Below the pieces are notes generated by a model, which was not told the origin of the DNA, did no database searches, and was given only the letters and a program-made list of their open reading frames with translations. DNA of 64,000 nucleotides from Actinomadura opuntiae (lineage in GTDB: Bacteria > Actinomycetota > Actinomycetes > Streptosporangiales > Streptosporangiaceae): assembly GCF_030283205.1 (NCBI RefSeq), contig NZ_JASNWF010000006.1:124001-188000 (forward strand), read 5' to 3'. Shown here one piece after another: positions 1 to 15,649 of this stretch. A program made the translations under genes and the position numbers. Numbering within the stretch: position 1 is the stretch's first letter; each line of letters opens with the position of its first letter.

Positions 1-7655
<7,655 letters not shown>

Positions 7656-7769
7656 GGCGGCCGAGATCCTCCTCCGTGTGAACGATGCGAGCACGACGGC
7701 GGCCGCGCGGCGGCCTCCGCATGCCGTCCCCACCGTCGCGGCGGGGGCTAACGGACGGCTTGCCACGGG

Positions 7770-7775
7770 CTAAAG
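7770..7775. promoter_or_regulatory. CTAAAG motif upstream of the PKS gene
   Basis: The sequence GGGCTAAAGCCC forms a short perfect palindrome 115 bases upstream of the PKS start, between the terminator hairpin and the gene. The same CTAAAG core occurs upstream of the other transcription units in this cluster (12391, 12469, 15323-15339). It may be a binding site for a cluster regulator. Confidence 0.35.
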
Positions 7776-7808
7776 CCCCGCACAGCCGAACGGCCGCACG
7801 CCAGACGA

Positions 7809-7864
7809 CCGCACGGCGGAGGGGACGGCGACCGGACCCGGCCGCCGTCCCCTCCGCCGTGCGG
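7809..7864. terminator. Perfect 22-bp stem hairpin between P450 and PKS
   Basis: Two arms of 22 bp are perfectly complementary around a 12-base loop, in the gap between the 3' end of the P450 operon and the PKS gene. There is no long T-run, which is usual for actinobacterial terminators. It probably ends the P450 operon so that the PKS is transcribed from its own promoter in 7656-7808. Confidence 0.75.
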
Positions 7865-7873
7865 GGGCGGCGG

Positions 7874-9115
7874 CTACCAGGTGACGGGGAGCGCGTGCAG
7901 GCCGAACACCTGTCCCTCGTACTTGAAGGAGAGCTCGTCCACCGTCGTCGCCTGCCTCAGCCCGGGCAGCCGCTCGAACAGGGTCCGGTAGGCGATCTCC
8001 AGTTCCACCTGGGCGAGGTTGCGGCCGACGCACTGGTGGATGCCGTGCCCCCAGCCGAGGTGGTTGCGGGCGCCGCGGCGCACGTCGAACTCGTCCGCCC
8101 GCTCGAACACCCGCTCGTCGTGGTTGGCGGACGCGCCGAGCAGGAAGATGCCGTCGCCGGCCCGGATGACCCGGCCGCCGATCTCGATGTCCTCCTTGGC
8201 GATGCGGTCCATCACCGCCCAGTCGGTGATGGAGTGGAAGCGCACGAGCTCCTCCACCGCCGCGGGCCACCGGTCGGGCTCGGCGCGCAGTTCGGCCAGC
8301 TGGTCGGGGTGCCGCAGCAGGGTCAGCGCGCCGAGGGGGATCATGTTCGCGGTCGTCTCGTGCCCGGCGACCAGCAGCTGGAAGATCATGCCGATGAACA
8401 CGTCGCGGTCCAGCTCGCCGGTGGCCTTGCGCTGGGTCTGCAGGCGCCCGATGAGGTGGTCGCCGGGACGTGCCTCGGCCTCGTCCACCAGCCGTTCGAG
8501 ATAGGCCTGCATCTCGCCGAACGCGGCCATGGCGTCGCCGGGGTCGGTGGGCAGGTCGATCATGCGACGGGTGCAGCCCTGGAAGAAGTCCCGGTCGTCG
8601 TAGGGGACGCCGAGCAGCTCGCAGATCACCAGCGAGGGCAGCGGCCGCCCGAACTCGGCGACCAGGTCGGCGGACCGGTCCCCGGCCAGGAGGTCCTCGA
8701 TCAGCCCGTCCACGATGGCCTGGATGGCCGGGCGCAGCCTGCGCACCCGGCGCATGCCGAACTCGGGGATCACCATCCGCCGGTAGCCGCTGTGCTCGGG
8801 CGGGTCGACCTTCAGCGGCAGCCCCCGCCGCGACATCCTCTTCTTCTCCTCCCGGCTGAGCGGCGGGCCCTCGTCCGGCGCGACGCTGGGGAAGCCCGGC
8901 AGCGTCGGGTCGGTGCTCACCCGGGGGTCGGTGAGCAGCCGCACCGACTCGGCGTGCCGCGTCACCACCCAGGCCGTGCCGCCGTTCGGCAGCGCGACCC
9001 GGGCCACCGGGCCCGCCGCGCGGAGCTCGGCGTACTCGGGCGGCGGGGCGAACGGGCACCGCCGCGGCATCGGGAAGCTCCGGACGGCGGGCTCATCGTC
9101 CTCGACCGCGCTCAT
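7874..9115 (-). CDS. Cytochrome P450
   Basis: This is a 413-residue bacterial class I P450 of CYP105/107 type, a soluble haem monooxygenase that would be fed by ferredoxin and a reductase encoded elsewhere. The I-helix oxygen-binding motif AGHETT, the ExxR (EELVR) and the haem loop GHGIHQCVGR are all visible. The Phe that normally opens the haem loop is Leu here (LGWGHG), a less common variant. The start at ATG 9115 follows GAGGAG. It is the last gene of a four-gene operon, 9 bases after the AbyU-like gene, and the 22-bp hairpin follows it. Likely role: oxidative tailoring of the polyketide. The substrate cannot be read from sequence. Confidence 0.93.
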   Translation of the reverse strand: MSAVEDDEPAVRSFPMPRRCPFAPPPEYAELRAAGPVARVALPNGGTAWVVTRHAESVRLLTDPRVSTDPTLPGFPSVAPDEGPPLSREEKKRMSRRGLPLKVDPPEHSGYRRMVIPEFGMRRVRRLRPAIQAIVDGLIEDLLAGDRSADLVAEFGRPLPSLVICELLGVPYDDRDFFQGCTRRMIDLPTDPGDAMAAFGEMQAYLERLVDEAEARPGDHLIGRLQTQRKATGELDRDVFIGMIFQLLVAGHETTANMIPLGALTLLRHPDQLAELRAEPDRWPAAVEELVRFHSITDWAVMDRIAKEDIEIGGRVIRAGDGIFLLGASANHDERVFERADEFDVRRGARNHLGWGHGIHQCVGRNLAQVELEIAYRTLFERLPGLRQATTVDELSFKYEGQVFGLHALPVTW

Positions 9116-9124
9116 GCCGGCTCC

Positions 9125-9538
9125 TCACGGCCCCAGGACGATGTTGGAGTAGCCCGGGATGAGCGGGTCGGTGTAGCTGTAGAGCCGCCACGTCCACAGT
9201 CCCGACATGCCGAGGTAGAGCCCGCTGGTCCCCTTGACCGGGATGCTCACCCATTCCCGCGCCTTGACCGTCTCGCGGTCGATCGGGCCCTCGGCGGCCA
9301 GCGTGCCGTCCGCCAGCTGGAACTGGTGGGTGACGTACTGGATCATGTGGCCGTCGGACTCGCGCACGTAGATCGCCTGGTTGACCCCGGACGCGCTGCC
9401 GATCTGCTCCTTGTCCTCGGAGTCGTAGAGGTTGTCGAAGTAGATGGACGTCCAGCCGACCGGGACCTTGTCCGGGTCCACCTCCATGTTGCAGTAGTAC
9501 TTGATGGTCTTCTCAACCATTTTGATTTCCACTGCCAT
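9125..9538 (-). CDS. AbyU/PyrI4-like beta-barrel protein, putative [4+2] cyclase
   Basis: The 137-residue protein has no recognisable signal peptide or membrane segment. Its pattern matches what I recall of the AbyU family: FDNLYD, QIGSASG, YVRESDG, LADGTLAAEG, then W-V, GTSGLYLG and W-W-R near the C terminus. In spirotetronate pathways such small barrels (AbyU, PyrI4 and relatives) catalyse the Diels-Alder step that makes the spiro-linked cyclohexene. Relatives of this fold also act in tetronasin assembly. The start at ATG 9538 follows GGAGAAAGGG. It lies in an operon between a flavoprotein and a P450, directly upstream of a KSQ PKS, which supports a pathway role. The family is fairly secure. 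The exact reaction is inferred. Confidence 0.8.
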   Translation of the reverse strand: MAVEIKMVEKTIKYYCNMEVDPDKVPVGWTSIYFDNLYDSEDKEQIGSASGVNQAIYVRESDGHMIQYVTHQFQLADGTLAAEGPIDRETVKAREWVSIPVKGTSGLYLGMSGLWTWRLYSYTDPLIPGYSNIVLGP

Positions 9539-9566
9539 CCCTTTCTCCGTACTCGGTGGAGCCTTC

Positions 9567-11138
9567 TCAGGCCGGGCCGAACCAGGTGGTCAGCGCGTCC
9601 AGCAGGGTGGCCCTGGCCTGCTCGCCGGCCGTGTCCGGCGCCGCGGCCCACGCCACGTAGCCGTCGGGCCGTACCAGCAGCGCGCGGGCCGGGTCGGTGG
9701 GCGGCGTGCCCGCCGCGGTGACGATGTCGACGCGGTCCTTCCAGGCGCTCGCCGCGTCGGCGAGCCGGTCCGGCCCGCCGAGGTCGAGCAGCAACGGCCT
9801 GGCGCGGTTCATGAGGTCGGCGAGGCGGGTCCGTTCCGTGCCGATGGTGAGCGGGAAGTCCGCCAGCCACCCGCCCACCGCCGGATGCGGCTGCCGGTCC
9901 GGTGCGGGTGCGGCGCCGTCCGCCGGGCCGCCGGACGGCGCGTAGCGCACGTCCGCGCCGGCCATCATGTCGGCCATGTGGCTCAGCACGCCGTCGTGTT
10001 CGAGCAGCTCGCCGAACAGCTCGCGCAGGCGGGTGATGTCCTCGCCCGGCCCGAGCAGGGCCGCCTGCGCCTTGGACTGCATGAGGACCCGCCGGCCCAC
10101 GGGGTGGCGTTCGGCGTGGTAGGTGTCCAGCAGCGCGGGCGGAGCCCAGCCCTGGACCTGCGCGGCGAGCTTCCAGCCGAGGTTGATGGCGTCGAGCAGG
10201 CCGAGGTTCAGGCCCGGCCCGCCGAGGCCGGAGTGGACATGGGCGGCGTCTCCGGCCAGCAGCACCCGCCCGGCGCGGTAGCGGTCGGCCTGCCGGGTGT
10301 TGTTCACCAGCCGGACCAGCCACTCCGGCCGGCTCATCGGGACCCGCGCGCCGAGGACCCGCTCGACGGCGGCGTCGAGCTCGGCCAGGTCGGCGGGCCC
10401 CTCGTCGGCGTGGACCGGCTCCTCGGACCACTCGATGACGGCCAGCCGGTGGATGCCGGGCCGGAACGAGACGATCGCGACCACGCCCCTGGCCGTGCGG
10501 GTGACGCCGTAGGGCACCGCGCCGAGGCCGGCGAGCACCAGGCCGGGACGGTCCGGCGCGATGACGGCGTCGTCGACCACGACGTCGGCGAGGATGTGGG
10601 TGCGGGTGTGGTGGTCGGTGGTCCCGGGGAAGCCGATGCCGCTCTGCTTGCGGATCAGGCTCGACGCGCCGTCGCAGCCGACGACGTAGCGGGCGCGCAG
10701 TTCGCGGTCGCCGTCAGGCCCGCGCACCGCGAGCCGCACCTGCTCGGCGTCCTGCGTCACGCCGGTCACCTCGTGGCCGCGCCTGATCTCCACGCCGAGC
10801 TCGACGGCCCGCTCGTTGAGCAGCCGCTCGATCCCCGGCTGCGACAGCACGATCACGTGCAGCGGGTTGGTCCCGAGCCGGGTCAGGTCCATCGGCAGCG
10901 CGCCGAACTGGAAGAAGGGGGCCGGGCCCACCCGCTCGGCGCGCTCGCGGAACCGGTCCAGCAGGCCCCGGTGGTCGAGCATGTGCACGATCTGCCCGCC
11001 CAGCCCGTTGGCCTTCGGGACGGTGCTCACCTCGGCGAGCCGTTCCAGCACCACGGGGCGCAGGCCGGCCAGCCGGAGCTCGCACGCCAGCATCAGGCCG
11101 GTCGGCCCGCCGCCGGCGACGATCACGTCGTCGGTCAT
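9567..11138 (-). CDS. FAD-dependent class A monooxygenase-type protein, PyrE3-like
   Basis: The 523-residue flavoprotein has the class A hydroxylase signatures: an N-terminal dinucleotide motif (VAGGGPTGLMLA), a GCDGASS motif near residues 170-177, and the second FAD motif LLAGDAAHVHSGLGGPGLNLG near 290-310. A C-terminal thioredoxin-like extension follows. Most relatives are aromatic hydroxylases or rifampicin monooxygenase-like enzymes. In spirotetronate clusters, however, a homologue (PyrE3) uses the same scaffold without redox chemistry to form the trans-decalin by [4+2] cycloaddition. Pairing with the AbyU-like gene 28 bases downstream favours that role, but hydroxylation cannot be excluded. 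The start at ATG 11138 follows GAGGAG, 10 bases after the upstream P450 gene. Confidence 0.88.
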   Translation of the reverse strand: MTDDVIVAGGGPTGLMLACELRLAGLRPVVLERLAEVSTVPKANGLGGQIVHMLDHRGLLDRFRERAERVGPAPFFQFGALPMDLTRLGTNPLHVIVLSQPGIERLLNERAVELGVEIRRGHEVTGVTQDAEQVRLAVRGPDGDRELRARYVVGCDGASSLIRKQSGIGFPGTTDHHTRTHILADVVVDDAVIAPDRPGLVLAGLGAVPYGVTRTARGVVAIVSFRPGIHRLAVIEWSEEPVHADEGPADLAELDAAVERVLGARVPMSRPEWLVRLVNNTRQADRYRAGRVLLAGDAAHVHSGLGGPGLNLGLLDAINLGWKLAAQVQGWAPPALLDTYHAERHPVGRRVLMQSKAQAALLGPGEDITRLRELFGELLEHDGVLSHMADMMAGADVRYAPSGGPADGAAPAPDRQPHPAVGGWLADFPLTIGTERTRLADLMNRARPLLLDLGGPDRLADAASAWKDRVDIVTAAGTPPTDPARALLVRPDGYVAWAAAPDTAGEQARATLLDALTTWFGPA

Positions 11139-11148
11139 GGATGTCTCC

Positions 11149-12339
11149 TCACCAGGTGACGGGTACGCCGGCGATTCCTTCGAGGAAGCGGTCCTCGGCG
11201 ATGCGGATCTCCTCCAGCGGGACGGCGAGCCGGAGGCCGGGCAGGCGCTGGAACAGCCGTCCGAACACCGCCTGCAGCTCGAGCCGGGCGAGGCCGGCGC
11301 CGATGCAGAAGTGCGGCCCGTAGCCGAACGTCAGATGCCCGTACTCGGGTCGCCGGGTGATGTCGAAGCGGTCGGGGTCGGGGAAGACGCGGGGGTCCCG
11401 GTTGGCCGCGTCGGGGAAGATGACGACCAGTTCCCCGGCGTCGATCGTCACGGATCCGACCTCGACGGGCTCGCGCGTGTAGGCCGGCACGCCGTGGTCG
11501 GTGAAGATGCTGCAGCGGATGATCTCCTCGACCGCGGTCGGCACGAGCGAGGGGTCGTTGACCAGCAGGTCGCGCTGGTCCGGGTGGGCGAGCAGCAGGA
11601 GCGTGCCGTAGTCGATGCGCGCCGAGGTCGTCTCGTGGCCCGCGAACAGCAGGCCGCCCGCGATGTTCGCGATCTCCTCGTCGTCGACGTCGTCGCCGCC
11701 GGCGACCAGGATCGAGAGCACGTCGTCGCCGGGGGAGGCGCGCCGCTCGCCGATCAGTGGGAAGGTGTAGGCCGACAGCGCGTCGCGCGCCTGCGCCGCG
11801 GCGACCGGGTCCCTGAGGTCGCCCGCGGCCTGCGACCATGCGCGGAACTTGTCCCGGTCGTCGAACGGGACGCCGAGCAGCTCGCAGATCACCAGGATCG
11901 GCAGCGGGAACGACAGCTCCTCGTGCAGGTCCACCGGCGGGCGGAGGCCCGCCATGCGGTCGAGCATCCGGTCGGTCAGGGCCTGGATGTGCTCGCTGAG
12001 CGCGTTCATCCTGCGCGGGGAGAACGCGGGCGCCAGCAACCGGCGCATCCGCTGGTTGTCCTGCTCCTCGGTCTCGTATCCCTCGCGCGGTCCGCCGACC
12101 ATCGCCGAGTCCGAGAGGCGGGGCGCGTTCGCCGGATCCGGGTGCGAGCGGCCGACGCGCCTGTCGGCGAACAGGGCCTGGGCCTCGGCGTAGCCGGTCA
12201 CCAGCCAGGCGGGGTCGCCCGTCCGGGTGCGGACCCTGGCCACCGGTTCCTCGGCCGCGAGCTGCTTGTACTCGGGGGCGATGTCGAGCACCCGGGTGCG
12301 CTCGATGGGGAGCTGGAGCGGTTCGGAGCCGGCCGTCAT
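11149..12339 (-). CDS. Cytochrome P450
   Basis: This is the second P450 of the operon, 396 residues and first to be transcribed. It shows AGHETT in the I helix, EEIIR as the ExxR, and a fully canonical haem loop FGYGPHFCIGAGLARLE. ATG 12339 is preceded by GAGGAGG. Its sequence is clearly distinct from the P450 at 7874-9115, so the two probably act at different carbons of the polyketide. It shares its promoter region (12340-12500) with the divergent efflux gene. That suggests coordinated control of production and export. Substrate unknown. Confidence 0.93.
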   Translation of the reverse strand: MTAGSEPLQLPIERTRVLDIAPEYKQLAAEEPVARVRTRTGDPAWLVTGYAEAQALFADRRVGRSHPDPANAPRLSDSAMVGGPREGYETEEQDNQRMRRLLAPAFSPRRMNALSEHIQALTDRMLDRMAGLRPPVDLHEELSFPLPILVICELLGVPFDDRDKFRAWSQAAGDLRDPVAAAQARDALSAYTFPLIGERRASPGDDVLSILVAGGDDVDDEEIANIAGGLLFAGHETTSARIDYGTLLLLAHPDQRDLLVNDPSLVPTAVEEIIRCSIFTDHGVPAYTREPVEVGSVTIDAGELVVIFPDAANRDPRVFPDPDRFDITRRPEYGHLTFGYGPHFCIGAGLARLELQAVFGRLFQRLPGLRLAVPLEEIRIAEDRFLEGIAGVPVTW

Positions 12340-12390
12340 GTCCCTCCTCGGTCCGCCGCGGCTTCTCCCCGGTCACGGTTCCGTCCGGGT

Positions 12391-12396
12391 CTAAAG
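12391..12396. promoter_or_regulatory. CTAAAG motif upstream of P450 operon
   Basis: The sequence TCTAAAGCGCTCC lies 52 bases upstream of the P450 operon start. It shares its CTAAAG core with sites at 7770, 12469 and 15323-15339. Its position fits an operator or activator site for the leftward operon. Confidence 0.35.
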
Positions 12397-12433
12397 CGCT
12401 CCTTGTCCCGGCCTTGCCGCGGCCGTCCCGCGC

Positions 12434-12490
12434 TTGACAGCGCGGGCGCGAGCCATGATGTTAGTCTCTAAAGTGTTAGTCGTTAACGTA
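12434..12490 (+). promoter_or_regulatory. Promoter and TetR-type operator for the efflux gene
   Basis: A consensus TTGACA (-35) lies at 12434-12439, with an AT-rich stretch 17-19 bases downstream as the -10. Overlapping the latter are nested inverted repeats: TTAG-TCT-CTAA (about 12461-12471) and CTAA-AGTG-TTAG (about 12469-12480), followed by CGTTAACG. This layout is typical of a TetR-family operator that represses an MFS pump gene. The TetR gene immediately downstream of the pump is the natural candidate regulator. Confidence 0.6.
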
Positions 12491-12500
12491 AGGAGTGATC

Positions 12501-14045
12501 ATGGCGACGTCGTCCGGCCGGCGCAGCTGGTGGGGCCTGGCCTTCATGTCCCTGGGCATCCTGGTGGTGGCGGTGGACTTCACCGTGCTCACCGTCGCCC
12601 TCCCGACCATCGCGACCTCGCTGCACGCCAGCACCGCCCAGCTGCAGTGGATCATGGACGCCTACACGCTCGCGGGCGCGGCGGCGATGCTGCCCGCCGG
12701 CGTGCTCGGCGACCGCTTCGGACGCCGGCTGCTGCTGTTCGCCGGCCTGGTCATCTTCGGCGGGGCCTCGATCTGGTCGGCACTGTGCGGCTCCGCGGGC
12801 GAGCTGATCGCCGCCCGGGCCGTCCAGGGCGTCGGCGCGGGCATCCTGCTGCCGATCCCGCTGGCGATCACCGCGGCGATCTTCGACGACGAGGACCGGC
12901 CGAAGGCGATCGGGATCAGCACCGCGGCCGTCGCGGGCGGGATGCCGCTCGGCCCGATCGCCGGAGGACTGCTGCTGGAGCACTTCTCCTGGCACTCGGT
13001 CTTCTGGGTGAACGTCCCGATCATCGCGGTCGCGTTCACCGGCTGCCTGCTCACCCTCCCCGAGACCCGCAACCCGGCCGCCCCGCGGCTGGACGTCGTC
13101 GGCGCCCTGCTGGCCGTCGGCGCCATCGTGACCCTCGTCTACGGGGTCATCAACGGCCCCGAGCACGGCTGGGACGCGGGCTCGACGATCGGCACCCTCG
13201 CCTGCGCGCTGGTGCTGATCACGGCCTTCCTGTTCTGGGAGCGCCGCGTCCCGCACCCGCTCGTCGACTTCACGCTCTTCCGGAACCCGCGCTTCTCCTG
13301 GGGCACCCTGGCCACGGTCGTGGCGACCATCGGGCTCTCGGTGGTCCTGTTCCTCGCCCCGATCTACCTGCAGTCCGTGGTCGGCGACAGCTCGATCGGC
13401 ACCGGCCTGCGCATGATCCCGGTGATGGCCGGGATGTTCCTGGGCGGCACGGTCGGCCCGTTCGCCGACAAGCTCTGGGGCACCAAGGTCGCCGTGGTGG
13501 GCGGGCTGCTCGTCCTCGGCACCGGGCTGGCCGTGCTCTCCCTGGTCACGCCGGACAGCTCCTACGCGCTGTTCGCCACCGGCTTCGTCATCTTCGGCGC
13601 GGGCAGCGGCGGCGCGCTGGCGGTCGCCATGGACTCGGCGATCGCGGCCGTCGGCGGCGGCGAGGCCGGCGCGGGGGCGGCGGTGACCAACACGCTGCGC
13701 CAGGTGGGCGGCTCGCTGGCGTACGCGGCGGGCGGCAGCATCCTGTCGGTGGTCTACGTCCGGCACCTCGACCCGGCGCTGCACGGCCTGCCGCCCGAGG
13801 CGGCGGACGCCGCGCGCGACTCGGTGACCGGGGCGGACGCGGTCGCGGGCCGGCTCGGCCCGGCCGGCGCGGGCCTGCGGGCCGCCGCGCACACCGCCTT
13901 CAGCGACGGCATGTCCGCGGCCCTGCTCAGCACCGCGGGCCTGTGCGCGGTCGGCGCCCTGCTGTGCCTCTGGTTCCTGCCGGCCCGCCCCGCGGAGACG
14001 GTCGCGTCCGAGGGGACGGCCGAGCCCGCGGGTGTCGCACAATAG
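12501..14045 (+). CDS. MFS drug efflux transporter, DHA2 (EmrB/QacA) family
   Basis: The 514-residue integral membrane protein has the 14-helix DHA2 layout: motif D1-like DFTVLTVALPTIA in helix 1, motif A GDRFGRR in the helix 2-3 loop, and an antiporter-like proline/glycine-rich helix 5. I chose ATG 12501 because AAGGAG sits five bases upstream; an upstream in-frame GTG would overlap that site. It probably exports the polyketide or an intermediate by proton antiport, giving self-resistance. The TetR gene follows after 5 bases and the promoter carries nested inverted repeats, so de-repression by the product is likely. Confidence 0.93.
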   Translation: MATSSGRRSWWGLAFMSLGILVVAVDFTVLTVALPTIATSLHASTAQLQWIMDAYTLAGAAAMLPAGVLGDRFGRRLLLFAGLVIFGGASIWSALCGSAGELIAARAVQGVGAGILLPIPLAITAAIFDDEDRPKAIGISTAAVAGGMPLGPIAGGLLLEHFSWHSVFWVNVPIIAVAFTGCLLTLPETRNPAAPRLDVVGALLAVGAIVTLVYGVINGPEHGWDAGSTIGTLACALVLITAFLFWERRVPHPLVDFTLFRNPRFSWGTLATVVATIGLSVVLFLAPIYLQSVVGDSSIGTGLRMIPVMAGMFLGGTVGPFADKLWGTKVAVVGGLLVLGTGLAVLSLVTPDSSYALFATGFVIFGAGSGGALAVAMDSAIAAVGGGEAGAGAAVTNTLRQVGGSLAYAAGGSILSVVYVRHLDPALHGLPPEAADAARDSVTGADAVAGRLGPAGAGLRAAAHTAFSDGMSAALLSTAGLCAVGALLCLWFLPARPAETVASEGTAEPAGVAQ

Positions 14046-14050
14046 CGTCC

Positions 14051-14671
14051 ATGAGCACCGCGTCACCCTCATCCACGTCCGACTGGCGGGAGCGCAAGAA
14101 GGCGCAGACCCGCCGGATGCTCCAGGAACAGGCCATGCGCCTGTTCCTGGAGAAGGGCTTCGAGGCCACCACCGTCGAGGAGATCGCCGCCGCGGCCGGA
14201 GTCTCGCACATGACGTTCTTCCGGTACTTCCCGACCAAGGAGGACGTGGTCGACTACGACGACTACGACCAGACCCTCGCGGAGCGCATCGCGGCCCGGC
14301 CCTCCGGCGAGCCCCCGCTGGACATGATCCGGCACGCCCTCACCCAGGACGACCAGGTGGCGCCCGACCCCGCCGAGCGGGAGGGGATGCTGACCCGCAT
14401 GCGCCTGGTGCTCGACACGCCCGCGCTCCGGGCCCGTTCCTGGGAGCACAAGAACGCCGACGAGCGCCTCATCGCCGGGGCGCTGGCCGCCCATCCCGGG
14501 CACGACCCCGACGCCCTGCACACCCGCGTCATCGCCGCCGCGGCCGTCGCCGCGATGACGGCGGCGTTCCGCGCCTGGGCGGAGAACGACGGCAGGCAGG
14601 ACCTGCGCGAGCTGATCGACGCGGCCTTCGACATCCTCAGCGACCCGAGGGCGGAACCGCGATCGCCGTGA
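14051..14671 (+). CDS. TetR-family transcriptional regulator
   Basis: The 206-residue protein has an N-terminal TetR helix-turn-helix at about residues 25-65, including TTVEEIAAAAGVSHMTFFRYF and then PTKEDVV. It is followed by an alpha-helical ligand domain with the C-terminal fold seen in MftR/AcrR-like regulators. The gene begins five bases after the MFS stop, so the two are one operon. It most likely represses its own operon, and perhaps the divergent P450 operon, until a pathway product binds. Its 3' end overlaps the convergent phosphopantetheinyl transferase gene by 35 bases. Confidence 0.9.
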   Translation: MSTASPSSTSDWRERKKAQTRRMLQEQAMRLFLEKGFEATTVEEIAAAAGVSHMTFFRYFPTKEDVVDYDDYDQTLAERIAARPSGEPPLDMIRHALTQDDQVAPDPAEREGMLTRMRLVLDTPALRARSWEHKNADERLIAGALAAHPGHDPDALHTRVIAAAAVAAMTAAFRAWAENDGRQDLRELIDAAFDILSDPRAEPRSP

Positions 14672-15320
14672 CGACCAGGCCGCCGCGCACCAGCCACCGG
14701 CCGGCGAAGCCGGTGATCACGCGGCCGTCCAGCACCGGCCCGGGGACCAGCAGGCGCGCGGAGAACGAGCCCGCGGCGGCGTCCACGGCGACCACCGCCT
14801 CGGTGAAGTCCAGCATCCGCCCGGCCAGCGGGAACCAGGCCTTGTAGACCGATTCCTTCGCGCTGAACAGCAGCCTGTCCCAGGCCGTACCGGGCGAGCG
14901 GGCGGCCAGGACGGCCAGCCGCTCCCGTTCCTCGCGCGAGGCGATCGCGTCGAGCACACCGTCGGGCAGGGGCTCGTCGGGTTCGGCGTCCACCCCGAGG
15001 GCCGCCAGGTCGCCGGCGCGCGCCACGGCGGCCGCCCGGTAGCCGGCGCAGTGCGTCATGCTGCCCACGATGCCGTCCGGCCACGACGGCGCCCCGCGCG
15101 GACCGGGCACGAGCGGGCCCGGTGCCACCTGAAGCCGCGCGAGCGCGGCGCGGGCGCAGGCGCGCACGGTGGCGAACTCCCGGCGGCGCGACTCCACCGC
15201 TTGGGCCACCGCCTCCTCCTCCGCGGGGAACAGCCGGGCCGCGACGTCGCCGAACTCCTCGGCGGAGACGGCCGTGGGCGGCAGGATCTCCTCGATCACC
15301 GGACCGAGCCTTCCGCGCAC
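14637..15320 (-). CDS. 4'-phosphopantetheinyl transferase (Sfp/EntD type)
   Basis: The 227-residue enzyme moves phosphopantetheine from CoA to a serine of carrier proteins and would activate the ACPs of the PKS next door. Diagnostic motifs are GVDAEP (Mg2+-binding Asp) at about residues 110-115 and FSAKESVYKAWFP at about 150-162, with the W-R-SxH-like region replaced by the EntD-type VGSMTHC upstream. The gene is convergent with the TetR gene and overlaps it. The CTAAAG inverted pair at 15323-15339 lies immediately upstream of its ATG. Confidence 0.92.
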   Translation of the reverse strand: MRGRLGPVIEEILPPTAVSAEEFGDVAARLFPAEEEAVAQAVESRRREFATVRACARAALARLQVAPGPLVPGPRGAPSWPDGIVGSMTHCAGYRAAAVARAGDLAALGVDAEPDEPLPDGVLDAIASREERERLAVLAARSPGTAWDRLLFSAKESVYKAWFPLAGRMLDFTEAVVAVDAAAGSFSARLLVPGPVLDGRVITGFAGRWLVRGGLVVTAIAVPPSGR

Positions 15321-15322
15321 GC

Positions 15323-15339
15323 CTAAAGAGCGGCTTTAG
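15323..15339. promoter_or_regulatory. CTAAAG-N5-CTTTAG inverted repeat
   Basis: A perfect 6-bp inverted repeat with a 5-base spacer lies between the divergent PPTase gene (ATG 15320) and the small gene starting at 15362. One half extends to the palindrome GGCTAAAGCC, like the site at 7770. It is the best-formed example of the cluster-wide CTAAAG motif and a likely regulator-binding site. Confidence 0.45.
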
Positions 15340-15361
15340 CCGGACGGCTCACGATCCCGGC

Positions 15362-15625
15362 ATGCCGAGCCCCTACCGGTTGCTCCGAGCGACGCTCAGC
15401 TGGCTGCTCACCGCCGCGCGGCTCCAGGTGATCGCCGAAGGCCACTGGCCTGCGCACATGCCGGAGCCGCCCGCCCCGGAGACCGCCCCCGAGCCCCCGC
15501 CGGAACCCGATCGTGCGAAGGTGACGCTGCCGCCCGGTCACCCGGAGGGCTGGTCGGGCCACCCGCCGACCGAGACCGAGTCGCGCCTCTGGGACCAGAT
15601 CACCAACCAGGGCCGCGGCCGCTAA
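15362..15625 (+). CDS. Small proline-rich protein of unknown function
   Basis: This 87-residue protein has a basic N terminus with a short amphipathic or hydrophobic helix (LLRATLSWLLTAARLQ), a proline/glutamate-rich middle, and a conserved-looking tail (HPEGWSGHPPTETESRLWDQI). ATG 15362 fits the codon usage well and lies 42 bases from the divergent PPTase start. It resembles small uncharacterised proteins seen in many actinomycetes. No function can be given. Its position at the cluster edge and the shared CTAAAG region suggest it may be co-regulated with the PPTase. Confidence 0.6.
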   Translation: MPSPYRLLRATLSWLLTAARLQVIAEGHWPAHMPEPPAPETAPEPPPEPDRAKVTLPPGHPEGWSGHPPTETESRLWDQITNQGRGR

Positions 15626-15649
15626 TCCGCCCCTCTGGGCGTCTGTGCG

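Noticed and set aside
7656..7808. Small gene between the P450 and the PKS
   Set aside because: No frame with a ribosome site and codon bias. The gap is explained by a hairpin and a promoter region.
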